Part shown: positions 19,825 through 30,783 of the stretch, piece after piece
Numbering within the stretch: the stretch's first letter is position 1
Layout of the letters: the number at the start of each line of letters is the position of its first letter
NCBI GenBank assembly: GCA_026008535.1
Contig: BRKX01000007.1
Coordinates: forward strand, 60,191,001-60,255,000
Length of the DNA stretch: 64,000 nucleotides
Reading direction: 5' to 3'
DNA from: Perilla frutescens
Lineage: Eukaryota > Streptophyta > Magnoliopsida > Lamiales > Lamiaceae
Translations under genes and position numbers: made by a program
The notes under the pieces: generated by a model
The model's database searches: none
What the model saw: only the letters and a program-made list of their open reading frames with translations
What the model was told of the DNA's origin: nothing

Positions 19825-21240
19825 ATGAACACTCCAAAAATTAGGAGCATAATGGTCAAAGAAAATAATCATTTCAATAAAGAAATAATGAGTGCTCAAA
19901 ATAATAGTCAAAACATCATTATACAATGTGGATTAGATTATAAAAAAATGTTTGATCAAATTTTCATCAAAAGGTCAATTCATGAGTCTATGTTGAAAAA
20001 TATAAAACCTTTCAAAACCATTCAACAAAAAATTAAAAGGTTTCAAAAATGGAAACAAAAAGGGTTAAAAATAATAAAAAGAATTTTAAAAAATCTAAAA
20101 GACTCTTTGCCCAAAACTTGTCTTGTTAAACATAAGAATGTTCTTCCAAAACATTTAAACATGTTAACAAGAGAATATAAATGTATTCCAGATTGTATTC
20201 ATGATCCTGAAATTGGAAAAATCCTACAAACTTTCAAAAGAAGAGAAGACCTTTTCCATAAAATCAGAAAAGAACCAAATATCAAAGAACTTCAAAAAGA
20301 GGCAAAACAAATCAAAATTGAGCTCAGAGAATTGAAAGAAAAAATTCAAGACTCTAAAAATATTAAACAAACTTTTGAGAATGAAAAAACAAATGAAGTT
20401 CGAAACCTACCCCAAGAGTACCTCTTTGTTTTAAATGAAATTACTTCAAGAAAATATGTTTTCAATATCACGATTGAATTTTCAAAAACATTCAAAATAA
20501 ATACAGTTGCTCTATTTGATACTGGTGCTGACTTAAATTGCATAAAAACTAGTATGGTGCCTGAAAAATTTCAAATCTCAACAAATGAAAAACTTGTTGT
20601 TGCTAATAATTCAAATCTCACTGTCAATTCCAAAATAAATGGTACAATCATTAATAATAATGTTTCTCTCAAAACATCATTTATCCTTGTTAAAGATCTG
20701 CATCATACTGTTATTTTGGGAACACCATTCATTAGCTTAATCACACCTTATGTGGTAAAGAGTGAATCTAGTGTTTCTAAAATTAATGGAAAAACTCTGG
20801 AGTTCAAATTCCTCGGAAAACCCAAAACTAGGAAACTTAACATCATAAAAGCGTGCTCCGTTTATCAAAACGCCCTGAAAAATATTATTCAAGGGAAAAA
20901 TTTCCATTTACAAAATCTCAAAGAAGCCATTTCTCTCAAAAGAATTCAAACTCAACTTGATACTTTGTCAATACAAAACAAAATCTCATCTTTCAAAAAA
21001 TTAGTTGAAAAAGAAATATGTTCTGATTTGCCAAATGCCTTTTGGAATAGAAAACAACATGTTGTTGATCTTCCTTATGAAAATACTTTTAATGAAAAAC
21101 AAATACCCAAAAAAGCTCGACCCATTCAAATAAACTTAGAACTCGAACAGCATTGCAAAAAAGAGATCCATGATCTAGAAAATAAAGGTTTAATTTTGAA
21201 AATCCAGGTCTCCTTGGAGTTGTGCAGCCTTCTATGTTAA
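19825..21240 (+). pseudogene. Polyprotein with aspartic protease, pararetrovirus copy B
   Basis: This 471-codon open segment starts with a very basic stretch (KIKRFQKWKQKGLKIIKR). A charged coiled-coil-like region follows around residues 140-180 (EAKQIKIELRELKEKIQ). The aspartic protease lies around residues 210-330: active site ALFDTGADLNCI at 20,512-20,540 with DTG intact, and HHTVILGTPFISLI as the C-terminal flap/hydrophobic motif. The frame then enters the RT N-terminus (KKARPIQINLELEQ). A one-base shift near 21,200-21,235 puts the rest of RT in another frame. The protease would cut the viral polyprotein. Confidence 0.8.
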
Positions 21241-22429
21241 CAAAAACTTTAAAATAGAGAGAGGGACTCCCAGGTTAGTCATAAATTATAAACCTCTAAA
21301 TGCTGCACTTCAATGGATAAGGTATCCAATTCCAAATAAAAAAGATCTCCTTCAAAGACTACACTCTGCATCCATATTTTCAAAATTTGATATGAAGTCT
21401 CGATTTTGGCAAATTCAAATCTCTGAAAAAGACAGGTACAAAACTGCTTTTACTGTTCCATTTGGACAGTATGAATGGAATGTCATGTCTTTCGGTTTGA
21501 AAAATGCTCCATCAGAATTTCAAAGAATAATGAATGAAATCTTCAATGAGTATTCTAAGTTTTGCATTGTCTACATTGATGATGTTTTAATTTTTTCAAA
21601 TACCATTGAAGAACATTTTAAACATTTGAAAAATTTTCTTCACATAACAAAACAAAATGGATTGGTTGTCTCAAAATCAAAGATAAGTCTTTTCCAAACT
21701 AAAATTAGATTCTTAGGAAACCACATTACCCAAGGAACCATAACTCCTATTGAAAGATCTTTACAGTTTGCACACAAATTTCCTGATAAAATTCTTGATA
21801 AAAATCAATTGCAGAGATTTTTAGGGAGTCTTAATTATGTCCTTGATTTCTGCCCAAATCTCAATAGACTTGCAAAACCCTTTCATGATCAACTAAAGAA
21901 AAACCCTGTTCCTTGGACAGATGAAGATACCATAGTTGTCCAAAAGATAAAAAAGAAAGTTCTTGAAATTCCTTGTCTTCATATTGTTGATCCTAATTTA
22001 CAAAAGGTTGTTGAAACAGATGCATCTGATCTGGGCTATGGTGGTATTCTGAAACAAACCACAAGAGGGAAAGAGTATATTGTTCAATATACCTCATCTC
22101 ATTGGAATGAGACACAGAAAAATTATTCCACTGTTAAAAAAGAAATTCTGAGCATAGTCATTTGCATTCAAAAATTTCAAAGTGATTTGTTAAACCAAAA
22201 ATTCTTACTCAGGATAGACTGCAAAAGTGCTAAAGAAGTCTTACAAAAAGATGTTCAAAATCTTGCATCAAAACAGATTTTCGCCAGATGGCAAGCTATA
22301 TTAAGTATTTTTTATTTTGATATTGAATACATTCGGGGTGATACAAACTCTATTCCTGATTTTCTAACCTGTGAATTTCTGCAGAACAAAAATGATGCCT
22401 CAAAAGCCATCAAGGGCTCTAGTTCCTAG
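21236..22429 (+). pseudogene. Reverse transcriptase and RNase H, pararetrovirus copy B
   Basis: RT motifs in order are RLVINYKPLN, FSKFDMKSRFWQIQIS, PFGQYEWNVMSFGLKNAPSE and IVYIDDVLIFS with the YxDD catalytic box at 21,571-21,582, then FLGNHIT and LQRFLGSLNYV. RNase H follows with VETDASDLGYGGIL, TVKKEILSI, LLRIDCKSAK and YIRGDTNSIPDFL. The box PFG-YEWNV-FGLKNAPSEFQ is characteristic of Caulimoviridae and not of Ty3/gypsy RT. The open part starts at 21,392 (M in the DMKSR motif). It would copy the genome-length RNA into DNA. Its C-terminus overlaps the next ORF. Confidence 0.88.
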
Positions 22430-23627
22430 ACCATCTTCTCAAAATTCCCCAAAAAATACTGTTTCTAAATCTTGGTGTGACAAGGTTTTAGAAGGAGAAC
22501 ATCAAGATATTGCCCAATCAAAAATTGTTCCTTATCAAAATCAAAACCTTGAAGAAGCTTCCAGAAGAAAACTTCCCCAAACATTCTCTCAAAATACATC
22601 TCGCTCAATTACCCAAAACTCATCCTTAGGATCCTGTGAACAACCGACACAAAATTTCTTTAAATCAAAATCAACCTACTTTCTCAAACCACAAGTCCAA
22701 AATATCACTACCCTTGAGAATAGCTACTCAGATGATAATCCTTTCACTACCATTCAAAACCTTTTTGGACAGGGACAGTTTTTCAAACCCTTTGATCCTT
22801 CCAAAACTTATTCTTACTACCTAGCCATTCTTAAAGAAACAAAATCAATATCTATCAAACATCACAACATAGAAAACTCTTCTGAAATCGAATATTCAAC
22901 ATGCAAAATCTTAAAAGATGTTCCTCCCTGTGATTGGGGACACAATCTTTCTAAACCAATCTTCTTTCCAGAAACCCACAAAGACGAACCATTCTATGAT
23001 ACTCCATTCAATTATTGGCAATATCAAAGTGCCTGATAAAATGCATTCATGATAAAAAATACAAACAAGTCACACACATGGCTCTTTTTCTTTAACAGAG
23101 GTTGTGATATTTCCAACTTCCCAAATTGGTGGAGTCATTGGTGGGAATATTTTGGATCCTCATCCTTTATTTTCTTGCCAGAAGTTCATTCCTCCTTTAA
23201 CCTTTTTAAAGGACGATATCAGCCAACTGAAGAAGAAAATAAATTTACTCCATTATGTGTTTTTCATTCTAAGTTCTATTTACCATGGGTATTGTTTTGG
23301 ACATTAGAATCTACTACAGAATATATTTCATCCATTATTAGAAGATTCAAGGTAAAATGGTGGAATTCCTTCATTATAACAGAGGAACTTAAACCTGAAA
23401 AGATGGCAAAATGGATCGCCAAAAATCAAGAAAATACAAAAAAGTCACAAATGGCAGCCCTACTTGCGAAAGTTGATAGCATGAAAGAAATGCAAAAGAT
23501 CATTGATAAATTCAACCCAGTCTCATCATCAAGACAAAGTAATTCCATCAAAGAAGATGAAGAAGATATTGAGCCAATTGTTGATCTCAAGAAAGACTCC
23601 TTTACTTTTGGCAATAGTGGATTTTAA
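22396..23627 (+). pseudogene. Downstream ORF of pararetrovirus copy B, unknown function
   Basis: The ORF is taken from ATG 22,396 and overlaps the RNase H end by 34 bases in another frame. The first part is Ser/Gln/Lys-rich. A conserved-looking part follows (DPSKTYSYYLAILKETKS, CKILKDVPPCDWG). Two adjacent same-frame stops (TGA TAA near 23,035) interrupt it. The rest has a Trp-rich block, FPNWWSHWWEYFG, and an acidic tail. A second ORF after RT is known for florendovirus-type endogenous viruses and has no established function. No related sequence is present in copy A. Confidence 0.65.
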
Positions 23628-23637
23628 AAATAAATAA

Positions 23638-23659
23638 ATATATATATATATATATATAA
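23638..23659. repeat. TA dinucleotide repeat
   Basis: About 22 bases of alternating TA lie between the end of the copy B downstream ORF (23,627) and the second regulatory copy (from about 23,676). The equivalent junction between copy A and the regulatory region (17,087) has no such run. Confidence 0.85.
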
Positions 23660-23675
23660 ACCCAAAAACAGAAGT

Positions 23676-24829
23676 GGTTAATTAGTGTGAAATTTGATTG
23701 ATAGTATTATATATTTGTTTAGTATTTACTAGTAAGGATAGGTTACTAGTAATCTGTAATATGTAGTCTTGTACATATTTATTGTTTATTCAGTTTGTAA
23801 TAGTTTCCTAGCAAGGACAGCATGCTAGTAATCTGTATTATGTAGTCTTGTACATATTATTTTTTTTAAAAAAAAAAGAAAACAAGAAAAATATAAAAAT
23901 AGGTACCCGGGAATCAAGAAAGCCCACTCCAAGACAAAAGGAAAGAAATCACACGTGACACCACTCTCCAACTTTGAAGAATTAAAAGGATCTCCCTGAA
24001 AGTTCAAAAATTACAAACAAGACCCTCCAGACGTCTATAAAAGGGACATCCAACACATAGAATGGAGATCTCTTAGAACACACATCCCTTATATCCCTTA
24101 CAACCTTGAGAGCGCACTTCACCTCTCAAACCTCTCTTCATTTCTCTCCAAACACTTGTAAGAACACACACATTCACATTGAAGTTCTTAGTTCTTCAAA
24201 GGCTTCGGCCTACACATACCTTGAGTGTTGAGCGTATGTAGTGAGGTAGATCTTCATAGAAAGATTGCAAAAAGCCCACATAGACATCCTCTCACCTTGG
24301 TTTAAACCCTTCAAACACATATGAGCTTATAGATCAAGCTTGTATCATCATCATCACTTCGAATCTTATGATTTGAAGATTTGTATATTAAGGTACTATT
24401 TTCAAAACTTTCTTATGAAATATATCTAAGTATTATTTCATTTGAATTTATTATCATCATCATCATCAAACTGCATTCGGTCGGCTCTACCGCTTAAATT
24501 ATTCATCATCATCATCATCATCATATGCATATGGTGTGCTCTGCCACCTACAACAATCATATTTAAATACTTGTAATTTACTTATGATTTGTGGACTCCA
24601 ATTAAGGTCTCACAATCTTGTTCTTTACCTTTCAATATTTTAATTTATGATTTGTGGACTCCATTTGAGGTCTCACAATCTTGTATTTAATTTTATGTTC
24701 TTTACATTTCTGTAAACTAACTTATGATTTGTGGACTTTATTTAAGGTCACACAATCAGCTGACTCTTTTTATTTCTGTACTTTTCGTTTATGTTATTTA
24801 ATTTTTGTAACTAACTTTCGTGTAACCTT
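23676..24829 (+). repeat. Second, truncated copy of the pararetrovirus regulatory region
   Basis: This stretch repeats 17,087 to about 18,240 in direct orientation, with the TATA box at 24,045-24,053, the CAT runs and the leader repeats. Similarity is high; 17,600-17,960 against 24,180-24,520 is almost identical by eye. It stops about 230 bases before the position of the PBS. It is therefore the start of a third tandem unit cut off at 24,829, and not a 3' LTR. No coding gene is present. Confidence 0.82.
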
Positions 24830-25615
24830 TGGTCGGAAATTTTATGGTGTTGGAGTTTCGACCATTTGACATACGTTGGATGTTCACGTTCATGATAGTG
24901 AAGATGTGTATTAAGCAGCTTGTGCCAAAGGAGTTCGATGATCGGTTCGTGTTTACCTTTGATCCAAGAAGAGTTTTGAAATTGAGGACAAATCCCTTTC
25001 AAGAGAAGGGGAATGATACAATCCTAGGTGGGGTGCTAATGATCAAGTTTGAGTGTTCGGGAAGAGAGGCGTGAGTTGCAGCACGAGCCTGAGCCCGAGT
25101 CAATCGATTGCACTAAATGGCGCGATGTGCAGCTCGAGTGGAGACATAAGTGAACCGCACCGACACTCATGTGGGGTGTTTGGCTTTGGTCTGGGCACGA
25201 GTTGCAGCGTGACCTAGGGCACGAGTGAGCCCGTGTCGCGCCCAGTTTGACTATTGCATTTATCTAATTTTTAATTATTTATTACCTTTTAAGATTAGTT
25301 GTCAAATTAGGGTTTTTATTTATTTTACTCACCTATAAAAGGGCTTGTTCTGAATTATTTGATACAGTTGATTATTGGTATTGAATTGAAATTTCTTTGT
25401 GGAGAATTTATATGAATTCTACGTAGATTCTTTTATCGACTTATCAAATAGATAATCATCCCTGTCTGTGGCGTCGTCACTTTTAATCCGTAGTTCGAGT
25501 TTCCAATCATAGTTGGGTCGAGATTGTTCATGATTGTCGGTTTGTCTACATTGTGAGATTTGAGTTGGGGATTTCTATCCTATCCCATTGGAACCAGATA
25601 CAGTCCTGAGTCAAG
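24830..25615 (+). mobile_element. 3' end and LTR of a gypsy element (chromovirus-like fragment)
   Basis: A decayed post-pol segment (24,830-25,000, with KLRTNPFQEKGND) leads to a polypurine tract AAGAGAAGGGGAA (25,000-25,013) and an LTR-like start TGATACAATCC at 25,014. The LTR part has a GC-rich block (25,065-25,250), a TATA box CTATAAAAGGG near 25,333 and a T-rich leader. Its end near 25,602-25,615 is unclear. The element body upstream is missing because the pararetrovirus array abuts at 24,829. Confidence 0.5.
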
Positions 25616-25626
25616 ATCGCATTAGA

Positions 25627-26780
25627 AAATGTCTACTTAATTCCATAGAAGAAAATGCTCCAAAAGTATGAGGATCTCGATATGTTTGTCATACCATGTG
25701 TGATTGGAAACAAAAAAATTGAAAAAACAATGCTCGATCTCAATGCATCCATAAACGTCATGCCCATGATGATTTATGAAGAATTGAAACTTGGATCACT
25801 CAAAGAGACGAGAGTGATCATTTAGTTAGCAGATAGATCAAATGTCTATACTGAAGGTTTAATAGAATATGACTTAGTCAAGGTGGGGGAATTAATATTT
25901 TTCATGGATTTCTATGTCCTAGACACGGGCAAAATGACACCATCTTCATCGGTCTTACTACTCGGGAAGCCATTCATGAAAACTGCTCGTACCAAGATTA
26001 TTGTCGATGATTGAACATTGACATCTGAGTTCGATGGATAGTTAGTTGTGTTCAACATTTACGAAGCCATGAAGTACCCACAAGATTTGGAATCTGTCAA
26101 TTTCATGAACCATTGCTATGCCCAAACAGAAGCCACTCTTTCTCGAATGAACGATCAAGAGCCATTAGAATTGGCATTACAAGTTGGGTTGACTGATTAC
26201 AATGCTCTAGATGAAGATGAAGACATCAAAGTGTCCATCATGATGTTGTACTCTCAGGAAGAAATACCACATGGAGTGGTGGATCACAAGTTACCCACCA
26301 TACAATAGACTGAATGAATGTTACCTTCGGTGCAGTAGGTACTGCAACTAGAACTGAAAAATCTCTCTGAACAGTTGAAATATGCTTATCTAGGAGGGAA
26401 TGAAACTTTATCAGTGATCATAAGTAAATGATTGAATCTTACGAAAGAGAACTGGCTCTTGAGATTATTACGTCTGTTCAAGAAAGTAATATGATAGGAT
26501 TTAACTGACATCAAGGGCATAAGCCTTGCAGTATACATGCATAAAATTCACTTGGAGGATGATGCCAAGCTCATGTGTGACCTATAATGCAAGTTTAATC
26601 CCAATATGAATGAAGTCATGCTGAAGGAGATACTTAAATTGTTGGATATGGGCATCATATACCCCAATCTCTGACACCAAGTGGGTAAGCCTGATTCATG
26701 TTGTGCCCAAGGAATCTAGGTGGTGAAAAATGAAAAAAATGAGCTTGTGCCCACAAGGTTACAAACTAGATAGAGAGTCT
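25627..26780 (+). pseudogene. Protease and RT N-terminus of Athila copy 2
   Basis: The protease reads MLDLNASINVMP: the Gly of the active site is Asn here, against DLGAS in copy 1. LLLGKPFMKTARTKI follows. An open piece (26,048-26,308) matches the linker between protease and RT of copy 1 (FNIYEAMKYP, IMMLYSQEEIPHG). The RT N-terminus (KLLDMGIIYP) follows with stops near 26,310, 26,430, 26,490 and 26,590. Confidence 0.78.
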
Positions 26781-27620
26781 GCATAGACTACCAGAAGCTC
26801 AACACAGTCACAAGGAATTATCATTTCCTTCCTAGACAATTTCACAGACTACCATTGAAGTATTCATAGACAATTTCACTGTCTATGGAAGCTCATTTGA
26901 CGCATGTCTCAACAACCTTAAAAAGGTATTAAAAAGATGCATGAATAAGTGCTTGGTATTAAACTATAAAAAATTTCATTTCATGGTTCGTGAATGAATT
27001 GTTCTTGGGCACGTTATTTTCGAGAGAGGCATTGAAGTGGATAAGGCAAAGGTGGATATCATTGAAGAATTTCCTTACCTTACTTCAGTAAAAGAAGTGT
27101 GAGGATTCCTTGGGCACGCATGTTTTTACCGGTGGTTCATTTAAGAATTTACCAAGATCACTCAACTAATCACACATCTTTTCCAAAACAGTGTGTTCTT
27201 TGTCTTTGATGATGCCTGTAAGGAAGCATTCACAACTTTGAAAAGAAAATTGGTCACAGCACCCATCATCGAACCTCCTGACTGGGGTATGTCATTTGAA
27301 ATAATGTACGATACCAGTGGATATGTTGTGGGCGCATTACTTGGAGAGAGATGAGGAAAAGAAAGTCACGTGATTTACTACGCCTCTAAGACTGAAAATG
27401 AGCAATTGGCACTAGTTTTTGAATTTGAAAAAATTTTGATCCTACTTGCTCAGAGCCAAACGTGTTGTTTACACTGACCATTCTGTATTAAAACACTTGC
27501 TCACAAACAATGAATAAAAGCTAAGGCTCATTCGATGGATACTCTTGCTTCAAGAGTTTGATTATGATATCAAGGATAAGAGTGGAGCCCCAAACAAAGT
27601 GGCCAATCATTTGAGCAGAG
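26781..27620 (+). pseudogene. RT and RNase H of Athila copy 2 with internal RT deletion
   Basis: The RT passes from the region corresponding to the start of the palm directly to IDNFTVYGSSFDACLNN near 26,870, so about 330 bases including the fingers/palm motifs of copy 1 are missing. The catalytic box reads IDNF where copy 1 has MDDF, so the second Asp is also lost. RNase H motifs (IMYDTSGYVVGALLG, IYYASKTENEQ) follow with frame changes near 27,450. Confidence 0.75.
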
Positions 27621-28916
27621 TACTAAATGAGGAAAAAGGCATCATACCCATTGAGAAGGCCTTTCTAGATGAGTGTCTATTCTACCTTAAAGGAACTACA
27701 CCATGGTATGCTGACTTGGTTAATTTCATGATTTCTAGAGAATTGCCCGCTCTACTCTCTATATACCAGAAGAACAAAATCAGAAGCAAGATCTGATATT
27801 ATAATATAGGACCAGCCTATACTATGAAGAAGGTGCACAAATTAGGTCATTCGATACTACGTGCCCATAGAAGAAATAAGAAGCATTCTTGACCACTGTC
27901 ATTTTGAAGCATGTGAAGGGCACTTTAGTGCAAAAATAACTACGAAGAAAATTCTTGATTGTGCTTTCTTTTGGCCCTCACTACATAAATATGCCTATGA
28001 AGTGTGCAAATAATTCCCACACTGTCAGATGACTGGAAACATCTCCAAATGCAATGAAATTCCCATGACTCCCATCATGCCAATAAAAATCTTTGACATT
28101 TGAGAAATTAACTTCATGGGTCTCATGACAAAGTCAAATGGACATAAATACATGCTCCTTGTTGTGGAGTATGTATCAAAATGGGTTGAAGTAAAAGCTA
28201 CCACCATAGATGATGGTTGCGTAGTCAAAAAGTTCCTAAAGTCTAATGTGTTCAGTAGATTCAGTGTGCCCAAGGCACTCATCAGAGATCAAGGATCGCA
28301 TTTCTGCAACATGATTATCAAGAATTTGCTCAAAGAATATGTAGTATGGCATAGTACGATGACTGTGTATTACCCACAAGAAAATGGACAAGCTGAGGTT
28401 TCAAATCGAGAGGTCAAGTCCATTCCTCAAAAAGTGGTAAATCCAAAAGAAAAAAATAGAGCTTCAAGCTAGATGATGCATTGTGGGCATATCGTACACC
28501 TATAAAACCCTCATCGAGATATCCCCATTTCACATGATCTATGAAAAGAATTGCCACCTTCCAGTGGAGATTAAACACAATGCGTTTTAGGTAATTCAGA
28601 AGATAAATATGAAACTGGACAAAGCTGAAATTGAAAGAAAGCTTCAATTGCAAGAGCTGGAAGAAATAAGGCTGGAGGCCTATGATAATGCAATACTTTA
28701 CAATGAAAGAATGAAGAGAACCCATGACCATCTCATTCGCCAAGCAATTTAAGTATGGGCAAAAAGTTCTGTTATATAATTCCAGATTCAAGATTCTGGG
28801 AGGAGGACTCAAATCCAAGTGGTTTGGTCCATATGAAATTCGTACAGTATGCCTAAACGGGGTAATGAAATTATTTAATTCAAGTACTGGTGAAACAGTC
28901 AAGGTCAATGGCCAGT
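27545..28916 (+). pseudogene. Integrase of Athila copy 2
   Basis: The RNase H end and integrase lead (DKSGAPNKVANHLSRVLNE) are followed by the zinc-binding region, now broken, and by core motifs: LLVVEYVSKWVEVKAT, FSRFSVPKALIRDQGSHF and QENGQAEVSNREVK at 28,116-28,472. The first catalytic Asp region (WGMDFMGP in copy 1) reads with a stop here. The C-terminal module (KFKYGQKVLLYNSRFKILGG) ends with a stop at 28,916. Confidence 0.8.
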
Positions 28917-29523
28917 GATTAAAGCATCTCAATAACCACAAGGTTTCATATATGAAAGCTCTTAGGCTCAGGTTCACTGAGCCCGTATACATGTGATACA
29001 AAGTAAGCGTTGTGCCCATGACAATAACTGGGGCGCTGACTGGGAGGACCCAGGTTCTTTTCAAATTTTTGCAATTTATTTTCTTTCCAAATAAGTGTTT
29101 ATTTTGTGTTATGCTAGACTAGGAGTTGGATTTTATGGCTGGATTTTATTTTGAGACATTTTAGGAATAGATCTAACGAATTTTGTGTGGAAGGAAAGAA
29201 TCTAGAAAAATCTAAATATGCTCAGATATGGAGGGCACAAGATAAGAAAAGTCCGCATAAGTTGGGATTTTTCAACCCATGTGGGCACTACAAATCCGTG
29301 AACAATGAAACTCTAGAAGCCCAAAGGTCATCTGAGGGGCCTATGACATCAGACCCAAATAAGTAGCTAGGGTTGATTCTATAGAATCCTTATCTACCCC
29401 CCCCCTTTCCTTCTCTCAAAAAAATTCACACGCCATTTTCACTCCTTATTCAAAATTTTATAGCTAATTTTTTCTCTCTTAAAATTCCCTCTCTTTTCCT
29501 TAACTACATATCATATATCCTCC
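28917..29523 (+). other. Post-pol spacer of Athila copy 2
   Basis: No gene is seen. The start resembles bases 1-284 of copy 1 in reverse orientation (CCCAGG, T-rich run, aataagtgttt). A run of about nine C's lies near 29,400, then a CT-rich leader just before the ATG at 29,524. Confidence 0.6.
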
Positions 29524-30783
29524 ATGGTCCCCAAAACTCACGCCTTAAAGTCTTCAAAGAAGAAGATCGAGTTCACTCTCTCGATTTCACCGGAAAGCAC
29601 CGAGGATACTACCAACGACACCGCTGCACCAAGCAAACCAACCAACACCGATGCCGTCATCGCTCAATCCTCTGTTGTCATAGAACAACCTCCTCGTCTG
29701 TTTCTATCCATGAATCTGAGAAGGCTGACAAGTGTTTGGTGATTATTTGTACTATTTTATCATAGGAATTTAGTGTCTTCAGTATGTGTTTTTCCTATGT
29801 TTTTGTGTAATTTTTATGTTATTTCCTTCACTTTTGCTCTTTTGGTGAGTTATGCTAGGTTTTTGCAAAACTTGAGCTTTTGTGTCCAAAAGCAGGATTT
29901 TATGACATAAAAGTGGCTAGGAGGTGAAGCTCCTAAACTAAAGCTCTAGCTCGTTGATAAGTCCTGAATCACCTACTTCGTTGAGCTGGTCGGGGGTCTC
30001 ACTGATCAGTTTTGGGGTCAAACTGAAGATTCCAAGCAAGAGCTGAGAGCTTGGAGCTAAGCTAAAGCCAAACTAATGGGATCAGTTAAAGACTCCCGAC
30101 TGATGAACTGAACTAATGAAGCCAAGAGCTTGGAGCTGCAGCTCAACAACTGAAGAGATGAGCTAAAGTTTCCCAGCTCAAGAAACCCAACTAATGTGCT
30201 CAACTGATGAAAGCCCCAACTGACGAGAAGAGCAGCCAAGGCCGAAACTGAAACTGAAAGCATAGACGGAAGCAAGGAGCTGAAGCACCCACGCACACGC
30301 GGCTGGCGCCGCAGCCGTGACACACAGATGAAGCTTTCCTCGATGAAGCTTATGTTTAAATTCATGTACTTGTTCACAATTATAACGTGAAAAGACAATC
30401 ACCCAGATGAAGCTTTCCTCGAGAGACATGACTCGAGTTAGCTCTCTGCCCTACAATCGACCATGTCCTCTTACGGGTCTGGATCGAATTAGTTGCGTAG
30501 GACAAACCGGAAACCAATCAACAAGCCCTCTTTGAAAATCGTGGAAGAAAGTGCTGGCAAGATCGATGAGCAAGAGGAGGCCAGTGTGCAATAGTAAGAG
30601 GGAATGTTGAAGCTAATTCCGCAATAGACCCTTGAGCCCTCTACAATTGAAAAGTTCAAGAGGGTGAAGAAAGAGAAGGTAGTTATAGCAAAAGCTCCGG
30701 TGCAGTCTTTGAAGCGGAAGAAGCAGCCATCACCGAGATCGTTTGAGGAAGAAGAAGTTGAGGAGGAAGCTCGAGAAGGAGAG
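29524..30783 (+). pseudogene. Extra 3' ORF of Athila copy 2, split by a family X LTR fragment
   Basis: The first exon-like piece starts at ATG 29,524 after a CT-rich leader (KTHALKSSKKKIEFTLS, then Thr/Pro-rich). It is cut near 29,739 by a family X fragment. Sequence of the same charged character resumes after about 30,430 (INKPSLKIVEESAGKIDEQ; KRKKQPSPRSFEEEEVEEE) and runs up to the LTR, with stops at 30,594 and 30,626. Athila elements commonly have an extra ORF after pol, sometimes called env-like; I see no membrane segment here. Confidence 0.5.
29740..30430 (+). repeat. Family X LTR fragment, copy 1
   Basis: The segment starts TGATTATTTGTACTATTTT and is similar to 60,810 onward (shared strings include ttttatcataggaattta, gtgcaaaacttgagctttt-like and agcaggattttatg). 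The middle is rich in AACTGATG and GAGCTGA words. It ends after two direct copies of an 18-base string (30,326-30,343 and 30,405-30,422). No coding capacity is seen. It is probably part of an LTR of an Athila-type or related gypsy family. Confidence 0.6.

Larger units (their letters stand above)
17087..23675 (+). mobile_element. Endogenous pararetrovirus copy B (RT-bearing unit)
   Basis: One full repeat period of about 6.6 kb runs from the regulatory region to its recurrence at 23,676. The order is promoter/leader, PBS, N-terminal ORF, protease, RT, RNase H and a downstream ORF. RT and RNase H are of the caulimovirid type and no integrase is present, as expected for a pararetrovirus that enters the genome passively. 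Breaks: a frameshift near 19,270-19,320, another near 19,640-19,820, one near 21,200 and paired stops at 23,035. It resembles florendovirus/petuvirus-type endogenous viruses; a phylogeny would be needed for the genus. Confidence 0.78.

Noticed and set aside
17087..24829. Reading the 1.15 kb direct repeats around copy B as LTRs of a retrotransposon
   Set aside because: The PBS lies about 230 bases beyond the repeated part and not directly next to it; no integrase is present; RT is of the caulimovirid type; no target duplication was found. Tandem viral units explain the repeats better.
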